Shown piece by piece: positions 8,399-15,457 of a DNA stretch of 51,719 nt. The stretch spans positions 1 through 51,719 of the forward strand of contig NZ_JBGTYY010000014.1 in NCBI RefSeq assembly GCF_041807705.1. The letters are read 5' to 3'. The notes under the pieces were generated by a model that made no database searches, was not told the origin of the DNA, and saw nothing but the letters and a program-made list of their open reading frames with translations. The stretch is from Mannheimia sp041807705. GTDB lineage: Bacteria; Pseudomonadota; Gammaproteobacteria; Enterobacterales; Pasteurellaceae. The first letter of the stretch is position 1. Each line of letters begins with the position of its first letter. The translations under genes were made by a program, and so were the position numbers.

Positions 8399-9403
8399 TT
8401 ATGAATGGCGGATTCTTGGGTTTACAATACCGTAAATTAAATCTACGGTTAAATTAACTAAAATAATAATAGTGGCAATGATTAACACAGAGCCTTGTAA
8501 TACAGGGTAATCACGGCTGTTGATGGCATCAATGATCCATTTGCCGATGCCCGGCCACGAGAAGATATTTTCGGTTAAAACCGCCCCTGACAAAAGTTGC
8601 CCTACAATCAAGCCCACTACGGTTACCACAGGAATTAATGCATTTCTCAGGGCGTGAACAATCACAATACGAGTGGTGTTCAAGCCTTTCGCTTTAGCGG
8701 TGCGGATATAATCTTCGCCTAGCACCTCAAGCATTGAGGAACGGGTCATACGGGTAATGACCGCAAGTGGAATTGTACCTAATACGATAGCAGGCAGAAC
8801 CAAGGATTTTATTGCGGCTAAAAACGCACCTGGTTCGTTTGAACGCCAAGTATCAATCAGCATAAAACCTGTTTCGGCTTCAATCCAATATTCAGACGGC
8901 AAACGCCCCGAAGCAGGTAATCCTAATGGGGTAGAAACATAAAGGATTAGCACCAAACCCCACCAGAAAATCGGCATTGAATAGCCAGTCAGTGAAAGCG
9001 TGGTAACGGTGTGTGAAATCCAAGACTCTTTTTTAACCGCTGCAATCACGCCTAAGAAGATCCCTAAAATAAGCGACCAGAGCAAGGCGAAAAATGCCAG
9101 CTCAACCGTTGCAGGGAAAAGGGTAAAAAATTCTTTTAATACAGGTTCGTTATTACGAAACGATCTGCCAAGATCGCCTTGTAGCACGCCACCGATATAA
9201 CTGAAATATTGTTCAAACAACGGTCGGTTTAAACCGAGCTGTTCCATCATCTGTTGATGAACTTCGGGTGATAATCCACGTTCTCCCATTCGAATCTCAA
9301 TTGGATCGCCGGGGATAAAATGCACAAGGGCAAAAGTAATTAAAGTAATGGCGATAAAGGTGGGGATCACCATTAATATGCGTTTAAGGATAAATTGGAA
9401 CAT
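8399..9403 (-). CDS. dppB: Dipeptide ABC transporter permease DppB
   Basis: DppB is the partner channel subunit of DppC in the inner membrane. The 334-residue protein starts with the typical OppB/DppB helix (MFQFILKRILMVIPTFI) and ends with the family's NPRIRHS tail. The HFIPGDPIEIRMGERG segment near residues 28-43 and the EAA loop (LNTTRIVIVHALRNALIPVV) are visible. It follows dppA after a 176-bp gap that contains two hairpins, which could lower permease expression relative to the binding protein. Confidence 0.94.
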   Translation of the reverse strand: MFQFILKRILMVIPTFIAITLITFALVHFIPGDPIEIRMGERGLSPEVHQQMMEQLGLNRPLFEQYFSYIGGVLQGDLGRSFRNNEPVLKEFFTLFPATVELAFFALLWSLILGIFLGVIAAVKKESWISHTVTTLSLTGYSMPIFWWGLVLILYVSTPLGLPASGRLPSEYWIEAETGFMLIDTWRSNEPGAFLAAIKSLVLPAIVLGTIPLAVITRMTRSSMLEVLGEDYIRTAKAKGLNTTRIVIVHALRNALIPVVTVVGLIVGQLLSGAVLTENIFSWPGIGKWIIDAINSRDYPVLQGSVLIIATIIILVNLTVDLIYGIVNPRIRHS

Positions 9404-9447
9404 AATGAAAATATCTGTACAACTTATTGTACTATTAGATTAATTAG

Positions 9448-9515
9448 TAGGAGCGGGTCCTGTACCCGCCCGTTATATCCGCATGTATTCGGGCGGGCAC
9501 AGGGCCCGCCCCTAC
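9448..9515. repeat. GC-rich palindromic intergenic element between dppA and dppB
   Basis: Two 26-bp arms (about 9448-9473 and 9490-9515) are inverted repeats matching at 23 of 26 positions, with a 17-bp AT-rich spacer. The arms are over 70% G+C in an AT-rich genome. The flanks ACTATTAG and CAATAGT extend the symmetry. It looks like a mobile miniature or REP-type element of the 'GTAGGGGCGGGCC' kind. In the dpp mRNA it would form a very stable hairpin. Confidence 0.75.
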
Positions 9516-9526
9516 AATAGTAACGA

Positions 9527-9572
9527 CAAGCGGTCAAAATTTGCAAAAAATCTGCAAAATTCCACCGCTTGC
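9527..9572. terminator. inverted uptake-signal pair after dppA
   Basis: CAAGCGGTCAAAATTT faces AAATTCCACCGCTTG across a short AT-rich loop immediately downstream of the dppA stop. With the adjacent GC-rich palindrome it forms a double hairpin that may act as a partial terminator in the operon. Confidence 0.5.
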
Positions 9573-9579
9573 AGGCAGA

Positions 9580-11181
9580 TTATTTATCTGCAAGTTCTAC
9601 GTTGTAGAAGTCATGTAAGCCAAATGGGCTCATTACATAACCTTTTACTTCTTTACGCACAGGGAAGTAAACCGTTGAGTGAGCAATGGTAACCCAAGGA
9701 GCTTGCTCTTTAAAGATCACTTGAGCTTGTTTATAAAGCTCGGTACGTTTTTCTTTGTCGCTTTCTTGAGCTGCACCAATTACCACTTCTTCAAACGGTT
9801 TGTGGCAGAATTTAGCATAGTTTGAACCTGCTTCAACCGCTGAACAGCTTAATAATGTGTTTAAGAAGTTGTCTGGGTCGCCGTTGTCACCTGTCCAACC
9901 GATCATTGACGTTGCTGCTTCGCCTTGACGTAAACGTTTGAGGTATTCGCCCCATTCGTAGCTCACGATTTTCGCATTCACGCCCACTTTTTTCCAGTCT
10001 TCTTGGATAAGTTCAGCCATACGACGTGCATTCGGGTTGTACGGACGAGCTACTGGCATTGCCCAAAGTTCGGTGGTAAAGCCGTTCTCAAAACCTGCTT
10101 CTTTTAATAACGCTTTTGCTTTTTCAGGGTTGTAGTCATAGTCTTGAATTGCTTCATTGTAGCTCCACATTGTTGGTGGAATTGGGTTTTTCGCAACTTG
10201 ACCAGCACCTTGATACACCGCATCAACAATTGCTTGTTTGTTCACAGCGTGGTTTAACGCTTGGCGAACTTTTTGGTTATCTAACGGCTTGATTGATGAG
10301 TTCAATGCAAGATAGCCTACGTTCATACCTGATTGGCTCATTAACTCAATATTAGCATCTTTTTTCAGTGTTTCGATATCCGCAGGGTTAGGATACGGCA
10401 TTGCGTGGCATTCGCCTTTTTGTAATTTCGCTAAGCGTACAGACGCATCTGGGGTAATCGCAAACACTAAGCGGTCGATTTTCGCCTTTCCTTGCCAGTA
10501 GTTTTCAAAGGCTTTGTAACGAACCGTTGCATCTTTTTGGTAATCCACAAATTGGAATGGGCCACTACCGATTGGATTGGTATCAATACGCTCCGGTTTA
10601 CCTGCTTTTAATGATTGTTCTGCATATTCCGCAGAATAAACAGCGTTAAAATCCATCGCTAAGTTTGCTAAGAATGGTGCATTTGGCACTTTTAAGCTAA
10701 TTTTAACGGTGTGATCGTCCACTTTTTCCACTTTATCAATGATATTTTGCATATCCATACCGATAAAGTATTCATAGTTTCCGCCTGATACTTTGTGGAA
10801 TGGGTGGTTCGGGTCAAGCTGACGATTAATTGAGAATAATACGTCATCTGCATTTAAATCACGGCTTGGTTTGAATTCTTTATTATCGTGGAATTTCACG
10901 CCTTTACGCAGATGGAAAGTATAGGTTTTACCATCTTCAGAAATATCCCATTTTTCTGCTAATGATGGGATAACATTGGTTGTGCCTTCTTCAAAATCCA
11001 CTAATTTGTTATAAATAGGGCGAGCATTGGCATCAATACTTGCACCGTCTGTGACTAATACTGGGCTCATTGCTGATGGAGAGGCTTCTAAACAATAAAC
11101 GAAAGTTTTTGGTGCTGCCACTGCTGTTGCAGAGCCTGCAATCGCCATAGCAATTAACGAAAGTTTAGCTAGGTGTTTCAT
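9580..11181 (-). CDS. dppA: Periplasmic dipeptide-binding protein DppA
   Basis: DppA is the solute-binding protein (SBP_bac_5 family) that delivers dipeptides to DppBC; related proteins in Haemophilus also bind haem or glutathione. I placed the start at ATG 11179-11181 because AAGGAGTGAAA precedes it. It opens a good signal peptide (MKHLAKLSLIAMAIAGSATAVAA); a longer frame adds 28 unlikely residues. The family motif lies near residues 60-100 (IYNKLVDFEEGTTNVIPSLA, then WDISEDGKTYTFHLRKGVKF). Two Cys pairs are possible in the mature protein. Length of 533 is close to E. coli DppA. It is first in dppABCDF and diverges from hda. Confidence 0.93.
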   Translation of the reverse strand: MKHLAKLSLIAMAIAGSATAVAAPKTFVYCLEASPSAMSPVLVTDGASIDANARPIYNKLVDFEEGTTNVIPSLAEKWDISEDGKTYTFHLRKGVKFHDNKEFKPSRDLNADDVLFSINRQLDPNHPFHKVSGGNYEYFIGMDMQNIIDKVEKVDDHTVKISLKVPNAPFLANLAMDFNAVYSAEYAEQSLKAGKPERIDTNPIGSGPFQFVDYQKDATVRYKAFENYWQGKAKIDRLVFAITPDASVRLAKLQKGECHAMPYPNPADIETLKKDANIELMSQSGMNVGYLALNSSIKPLDNQKVRQALNHAVNKQAIVDAVYQGAGQVAKNPIPPTMWSYNEAIQDYDYNPEKAKALLKEAGFENGFTTELWAMPVARPYNPNARRMAELIQEDWKKVGVNAKIVSYEWGEYLKRLRQGEAATSMIGWTGDNGDPDNFLNTLLSCSAVEAGSNYAKFCHKPFEEVVIGAAQESDKEKRTELYKQAQVIFKEQAPWVTIAHSTVYFPVRKEVKGYVMSPFGLHDFYNVELADK

Positions 11182-11237
11182 TTTCACTCCTTGAGTTTTA
11201 TTTATAGGTTGAATTACTTTTTTTATGTGAAGTTCTG

Positions 11238-11265
11238 AATATACAATTTTTTTAGCGAACTGCAA
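11238..11265 (-). promoter_or_regulatory. predicted promoter of the dpp operon
   Basis: On the minus strand TTGCAG (11260-11265) and TATATT (11238-11243) are 16 bp apart, 57 bp before the dppA start codon. Only the box sequences support this call. Confidence 0.4.
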
Positions 11266-11398
11266 TCTTTTTTTAACAAATAGAGGTAGGACTTTATTAA
11301 AATTTACAAATGAAAGCTAATTGAGCAATTTATGCTTCTCAAAATAGCGGTTTTCCGATATTCTTACAGAGTTTTGATGGCTGGCTTTAAGGAATATT

Positions 11399-12109
11399 TT
11401 GCAGTTACCTCTACCGATTTATCAAATTGATGAAGACACTTTCGATAATTTCTATGCAGAAAATAGCGAAGTGTTGCTTGAATCTCTCAAACGGAATTTT
11501 GCCGATGTACAACAGCCGTTTTTCTACATTTGGGGCGAAAAAAGCTGTGGTAAAAGTCATCTGTTAAAAGCCGTGAGTAATCACTTTCTTTTAAACCAGC
11601 AAACCTCAAGCTATATTCCACTCAAAAAAGCCTATTATTTCTCGCCATTGGTTTTAGATAATGCCGAGCTGCTGAATGTGATTTGTTTAGATGATATTCA
11701 AGCCATTGCTGGCGATGAGGAGTGGGAACTGGCTATTTTCAACTTATTCAATCAAATTCGAGAGCAACAAGGGCTATTTAGTGATGGTATAAAGACCTTG
11801 TTGTTAATTAGTGCGGATTGCCCGCTACATCAATTAAATATTAAGCTGCCAGACTTGCGCTCCCGTTTAACGTGGGGAGAGGTGTATCAATTAAGCGATC
11901 TTACTGACGAGCAAAAATGCCATATTTTGCAAGCCAATGCACACCAAAAAGGGATAGAGCTTTCTGATGAGGTTGCTCATTTTCTGCTGAAAAAAATCGG
12001 CTCGGATTTGGAAGAGCTATCCAAAATATTAGATAAATTAGACCACGCATCGCTCCAAGCTCAGCGAAAATTAACTATTCCTTTTGTAAAAGAAACCCTT
12101 TCTCTATAA
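11399..12109 (+). CDS. hda: DnaA regulatory inactivator Hda
   Basis: Hda binds the DNA-loaded sliding clamp and stimulates ATP hydrolysis by DnaA, which prevents over-initiation of replication. The 236-residue AAA+ protein starts at TTG, with AAGGA 6-7 bp before it. This start places the clamp-binding motif QLPLPI at residues 2-7, as in other Hda proteins. Walker A GEKSCGKS is at residues 46-53 and looks fully canonical, unlike the degenerate loop I recall for E. coli Hda. The sensor region DLRSRLTWG and the C-terminus QRKLTIPFVKE match the family well. It is monocistronic, between divergent dppA and an inverted uptake-signal hairpin. Confidence 0.93.
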   Translation: MQLPLPIYQIDEDTFDNFYAENSEVLLESLKRNFADVQQPFFYIWGEKSCGKSHLLKAVSNHFLLNQQTSSYIPLKKAYYFSPLVLDNAELLNVICLDDIQAIAGDEEWELAIFNLFNQIREQQGLFSDGIKTLLLISADCPLHQLNIKLPDLRSRLTWGEVYQLSDLTDEQKCHILQANAHQKGIELSDEVAHFLLKKIGSDLEELSKILDKLDHASLQAQRKLTIPFVKETLSL

Positions 12110-12165
12110 CAAGCGGTTTGATTCTTATCAAAATTTTCAAAAATTTTTGAAAATTTGACCGCTTG
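12110..12165. terminator. inverted uptake-signal hairpin after hda
   Basis: CAAGCGGT (12110-12117) faces ACCGCTTG (12158-12165), and an inner inverted repeat of TCAAAATTTTCAAAA type extends the stem. It starts directly after the hda stop codon. It likely ends hda transcription, although no clean T-run follows. Confidence 0.6.
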
Positions 12166-12188
12166 CTACCTCTAAATAAGTAACTTAT

Positions 12189-12216
12189 TTGCTACGTTAA
12201 AAGAATAGCTTATGTT
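12189..12216 (+). promoter_or_regulatory. predicted promoter of ccmAB
   Basis: TTGCTA (12189-12194) and TATGTT (12211-12216) are 16 bp apart, 34 bp before ccmA. This is a modest match with no visible regulator site. Confidence 0.35.
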
Positions 12217-12250
12217 ACACTTCAGCTAAAATTTTTCTTCCTACTGAATT

Positions 12251-12895
12251 ATGATGAACCTAACAGCCCAATATCAGCTTAAATTGCAGAGCATTGCTTG
12301 TGAGCGAGGAGAAACCCGTTTATTTGAAGGGTGTAACCTTATTGTAAACAGTGGTGATTGGGTGCAGATTGAAGGGCATAATGGTATTGGGAAAACCAGC
12401 CTGTTACGTATTTTAGCCGGGCTTTCTTTACCTGCTGAAGGCGAGGTGTTGTGGAATGATATCCCTATTCAAAAGCAACGTGATGAATACTATTCGGAAC
12501 TCTTTTATTTAGGGCATTATTCGGGTGTGAAGCCGGAACTGACTGCGTGGGAGAATTTACGTTTTTTCCAAAAGGTGCAACAGCTACCTCAAGATGATGA
12601 GTCGTTGTGGGAGGCATTGAATAAAGTTTCCCTTATCGGGCGAGAAGATTTGCCTTGCTCTCAATTATCTGCCGGGCAACAACGGCGTGTGGCTCTGGCG
12701 AAATTATGGCTTACGCAGGCGAAACTTTGGATTTTAGATGAACCCTTTACCGCTATTGATAAAAAAGGGGTAGCGGATTTGATTTCTCATATCGAACAGC
12801 ATTGTGAAAAAGGCGGATTAGTGATTTTCACCAGTCACCAAGCAGCAGACAGTGATAAAGTAACGATTATTTCCTTAGATCAGTTTAAAGTATGA
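12251..12895 (+). CDS. ccmA: Haem exporter ATP-binding protein CcmA
   Basis: CcmA is the ATPase of the CcmABCD complex, which releases haem-loaded CcmE for cytochrome c maturation. Walker A GHNGIGKTS is at residues 42-50. The signature LSAGQQRRVALAKLW and Walker B LWILDEPFTAID follow. At 214 residues it is a typical short ABC domain. Two adjacent ATG codons (12251 and 12254) are possible starts; neither has a strong ribosome site. Its stop overlaps the ccmB start (ATGA), so the pair is translationally coupled. Confidence 0.95.
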   Translation: MMNLTAQYQLKLQSIACERGETRLFEGCNLIVNSGDWVQIEGHNGIGKTSLLRILAGLSLPAEGEVLWNDIPIQKQRDEYYSELFYLGHYSGVKPELTAWENLRFFQKVQQLPQDDESLWEALNKVSLIGREDLPCSQLSAGQQRRVALAKLWLTQAKLWILDEPFTAIDKKGVADLISHIEQHCEKGGLVIFTSHQAADSDKVTIISLDQFKV

Positions 12896-13554
12896 TTCTA
12901 TTTAGCATTATTCAGCGTGAATTAACCATTGCTTTTCGCAAACCATCGGAAATTTTAAATCCGCTTTGGTTCTTTTTAATGGTTATTACTGTATTCCCGA
13001 TTTTAATGGGGCCGAATCCTGAATTATTAGGTAAAATTGCCGGAGGTATTGCGTGGGTAGCGGCACTGCTTTCCGCCTTACTTTCTTTTGAACGTTTATT
13101 CCGAGATGATTATTTAGATGGTTCATTAGAGCAATTAATGTTATTGCCTGTTGGATTACCGCAAGTTGCATTAGCGAAAGTGGTTGCTCACTGGGCTTTA
13201 ACGGGCTTACCGCTGATTTTACTTTCACCGATTGCGGCAATTTTACTTTCGCTTGAAACGCACGTTTGGTGGGCATTGGTGCTAACTTTGTTACTTGGCA
13301 CGCCGATTTTAAGCTGCTTAGGTGCGATAGGTGTAGCATTAACAGTTGGCTTACGCAAAGGTGGAACATTACTCAGCTTATTAATTTTACCACTGTTTTT
13401 ACCTGTGCTGATTTTTGCTGCAGCGGTGCTAGAAGCTGCCACGTTAAATATGGGCTACAGCGGACAACTTGCCATTCTTGGCGCAATTTTAGCAATTACC
13501 TTAACTTTTTCGCCGTTTACGATCGCCGGTGCATTAAGAATTAGTTTGAACTAA
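12892..13554 (+). CDS. ccmB: Haem exporter membrane protein CcmB
   Basis: CcmB is the membrane partner of CcmA in the CcmABCD release complex. The 220-residue protein has six predicted helices and the conserved N-terminal segment RELTIAFRKPSEILNPLWFF. FERLFRDDYLDGSLEQL, typical of CcmB, follows at about residues 67-83. It overlaps ccmA by 4 bp. It is separated from ccmC by about 200 bp of repeat sequence, which suggests the two halves may be transcribed or processed separately. Confidence 0.95.
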   Translation: MILFSIIQRELTIAFRKPSEILNPLWFFLMVITVFPILMGPNPELLGKIAGGIAWVAALLSALLSFERLFRDDYLDGSLEQLMLLPVGLPQVALAKVVAHWALTGLPLILLSPIAAILLSLETHVWWALVLTLLLGTPILSCLGAIGVALTVGLRKGGTLLSLLILPLFLPVLIFAAAVLEAATLNMGYSGQLAILGAILAITLTFSPFTIAGALRISLN

Positions 13555-13560
13555 AACATC

Positions 13561-13735
13561 TTCTCTCCCTCAAGAGGGAGAGAGACCGAAAAACACCTCG
13601 TTCAAAGGTAAATTTTTCAGAGAGAGGGAAGGCGGTCGAATTATTGCGAAAATTTGCAAATTTCCCCTCTCCCTGATTTTCGCTTCTGAACGAAGCTCAA
13701 ATCGTCCCTCTTCCGTAAACGGGCGAGGGGAGTTA
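13561..13735. repeat. composite intergenic repeat between ccmB and ccmC
   Basis: This segment holds CTCTCCCT-CAAG-AGGGAGAG (13563-13582), a perfect 8-bp hairpin. It also has a second larger structure from CCCCTCTCCCTG to GGGCGAGGGG (about 13665-13731) with an inner GCTTC/GAAGC hairpin. The pyrimidine-rich CCCCTCTCCC arms occur as dispersed intergenic repeats in many proteobacteria. No gene is visible inside. An uptake-signal-like core, GGCGGTCGAA, lies near 13631. Confidence 0.65.
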
Positions 13736-13753
13736 TTTACTTTGGAGAAATAT

Positions 13754-14491
13754 ATGTGGAAATGGCTACACCCTTATGCAAAATCTGAAACGCAGTATCA
13801 TTTGCTAGGGAAAATCCAACCGTTTTTAGGTTGGCTAAGTTTGATTATGCTCACGGTTGCTTTTGTATGGGGGTTGGCATTTGCGCCAAAAGATTACCAA
13901 CAGGGCGATAGCTACCGTATTATCTTTATCCATGTTCCGGCAGCAATTTGGTCGATGGGCGTGTATGGTTCAATGGCGGTGGCAGGATTAGTGGCGTTAG
14001 TATGGCAGATTCGCCAAGCGAATTTAGCGATGATCTCAATGGCACCTATCGGTTTAGTTTTCGCCTTTATCTCTCTTGCCACAGGAGCGATTTGGGGAAA
14101 ACCAATGTGGGGAACTTGGTGGGTGTGGGACGCACGCTTAACCTCAGCCTTAGTGCTTTTCTTCCTTTATATTGGGGTAATGGCTCTTTATTCAGCGTTT
14201 CAAGATAAACAAACGGGGGCAAAAGCTGCAGCAGTGCTTTCTGTGGTTGGGGTAATTAACCTGCCGATTATTCACTTCTCTGTGGAGTGGTGGAATACGC
14301 TACATCAAGGAGCAACTATTACTAAGTTCGACAAACCATCAATGGCGGTTGAAATGCTTATTCCGCTATTATTGGCGATTTTAGGCACACTTATTTTTAC
14401 AGCGTGGTTTAGTATTTGGCGTTATCGTATCGCATTATTAAAAGATGAGCGTAATCGCCCTTGGGTTAAAAATTTAGCGAAATCAGCATAA
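13754..14491 (+). CDS. ccmC: Haem-handling membrane protein CcmC
   Basis: CcmC binds haem at the periplasmic face and attaches it to CcmE. I chose the ATG at 13754 because GGAG lies 7 bp upstream; a TTG 12 bp earlier overlaps that site. The 245-residue, six-helix protein has the WWD-type haem domain (WGTWWVWDARLTS, about residues 119-131). The two axial histidines fall at His60 (HVPAAIW) and His184 (LHQGA), the positions known in E. coli CcmC. ccmD follows after 17 bp. Confidence 0.96.
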   Translation: MWKWLHPYAKSETQYHLLGKIQPFLGWLSLIMLTVAFVWGLAFAPKDYQQGDSYRIIFIHVPAAIWSMGVYGSMAVAGLVALVWQIRQANLAMISMAPIGLVFAFISLATGAIWGKPMWGTWWVWDARLTSALVLFFLYIGVMALYSAFQDKQTGAKAAAVLSVVGVINLPIIHFSVEWWNTLHQGATITKFDKPSMAVEMLIPLLLAILGTLIFTAWFSIWRYRIALLKDERNRPWVKNLAKSA

Positions 14492-14508
14492 GAAAGCAGG
14501 AGATAGAA

Positions 14509-14703
14509 ATGACATTTCAATTTGAATCAATCAGCGATTTCTTCGCAATGGGTGGCTACGGTTTCTACGTATGGCTCTCTTATGCGGTTACTTTTATTGC
14601 GGTAGGTGGCTTGATTTGGTTAAGCCGCCGTGAACACAGGGCAATTTTAGCCCAAGCGAAAAAAGAGTTGGCAAGAGAAGAAAAGCTCAAACAGTCATAT
14701 TAA
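14509..14703 (+). CDS. ccmD: Haem exporter small subunit CcmD
   Basis: CcmD is a small membrane protein that stabilises CcmABC and helps release holo-CcmE. The 64-residue protein has one membrane helix at about residues 19-40 (GFYVWLSYAVTFIAVGGLIWL) and a charged cytoplasmic tail. This matches CcmD in size and in the conserved GGYGFYVW start of the helix. It begins 17 bp after ccmC with AGCAGGAGATAG upstream. Confidence 0.93.
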   Translation: MTFQFESISDFFAMGGYGFYVWLSYAVTFIAVGGLIWLSRREHRAILAQAKKELAREEKLKQSY

Positions 14704-14785
14704 TAGTGCAAATACAAGTGGTTAAAAAACGTTAAAATTTTGCAAATATTCTATTAATACTTCTTTATAGGTATTTAATTTGAGA

Positions 14786-14832
14786 AATCGCAAAACTTCC
14801 TTTGAATATGAGGAATATTTTGCGGTTTTTTG
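14786..14832 (+). terminator. terminator-like hairpin between ccmD and ccmE
   Basis: AATCGCAAAA...CTTCC pairs with GGAA...TTTTGCGGTT across an 11-nt loop and is followed by TTTTTTG. It has the form of an intrinsic terminator inside the ccm cluster, so ccmCD may be a unit of its own or transcription may be attenuated before ccmEF. Confidence 0.7.
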
Positions 14833-14902
14833 TTATTCTTATAATAGCTTATTTTTTGAATATTTTTGATGCAATTTGCATCTGTTTTTGAGGGTGATTA
14901 CG

Positions 14903-15457
14903 ATGAATCCAAGACGAAAATCAAGATTGAAAGTAGTACTTTCAGTATTGCTTGGGCTTTCTGTGGCAGCAGGATTGACACTTTATGCGTTAAGCCAAAA
15001 TATCGATCTTTTCTACACGCCATCTGAAATTGTCAATGGTAAAAATGATGATCCTAAACAAAAGCCAGAAGTCGGACAGCGTATTCGTGTGGGCGGAATG
15101 GTTGTGGAAGATACGGTTAAACGTGATGATAAAACCTTAAAAGTGGTATTTGATTTAAACGATGTTGGACCTTCCATTACTGTGGAATACGAGGGCATTT
15201 TGCCTGATTTATTCCGTGAAGGGCAGGGCATTGTGGCACAAGGTGTGCTCATTGAGCCGACTCGTTTAAAAGCAACGGAAGTATTGGCAAAACACGATGA
15301 AAACTATATGCCACCTGAATTAGGTGATAAATTGAAAGATCAACATAAAAAATCAGGTGTTTCAGAGCAAGATTTAAAAGGCGAATCGGAAACGGATCGC
15401 AAAATGAAAGCAGAAGCTGAAGCCCAAAAAGCCAATACACAAGGGGAAACTAAATGA
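14903..15457 (+). CDS. ccmE: Periplasmic haem chaperone CcmE
   Basis: CcmE carries haem covalently from CcmC to the CcmF/H ligase. The ATG at 14903 follows GAGGGTGATTAC and gives the usual start MNPRRKSRL; an upstream in-frame start is less convincing. One membrane anchor spans about residues 10-30, followed by the OB-fold. The haem-binding histidine is His131, with Tyr135 in HDENY, as in the family. The C-terminal tail is a hydrophilic Lys/Glu/Gln-rich extension. Its stop overlaps the ccmF start (ATGA). Confidence 0.96.
   Translation: MNPRRKSRLKVVLSVLLGLSVAAGLTLYALSQNIDLFYTPSEIVNGKNDDPKQKPEVGQRIRVGGMVVEDTVKRDDKTLKVVFDLNDVGPSITVEYEGILPDLFREGQGIVAQGVLIEPTRLKATEVLAKHDENYMPPELGDKLKDQHKKSGVSEQDLKGESETDRKMKAEAEAQKANTQGETK

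Noticed and set aside
13742..13753. TTG upstream start for ccmC
   Set aside because: It overlaps the GGAG ribosome site that serves the ATG at 13754, and the axial histidine numbering fits the ATG start.
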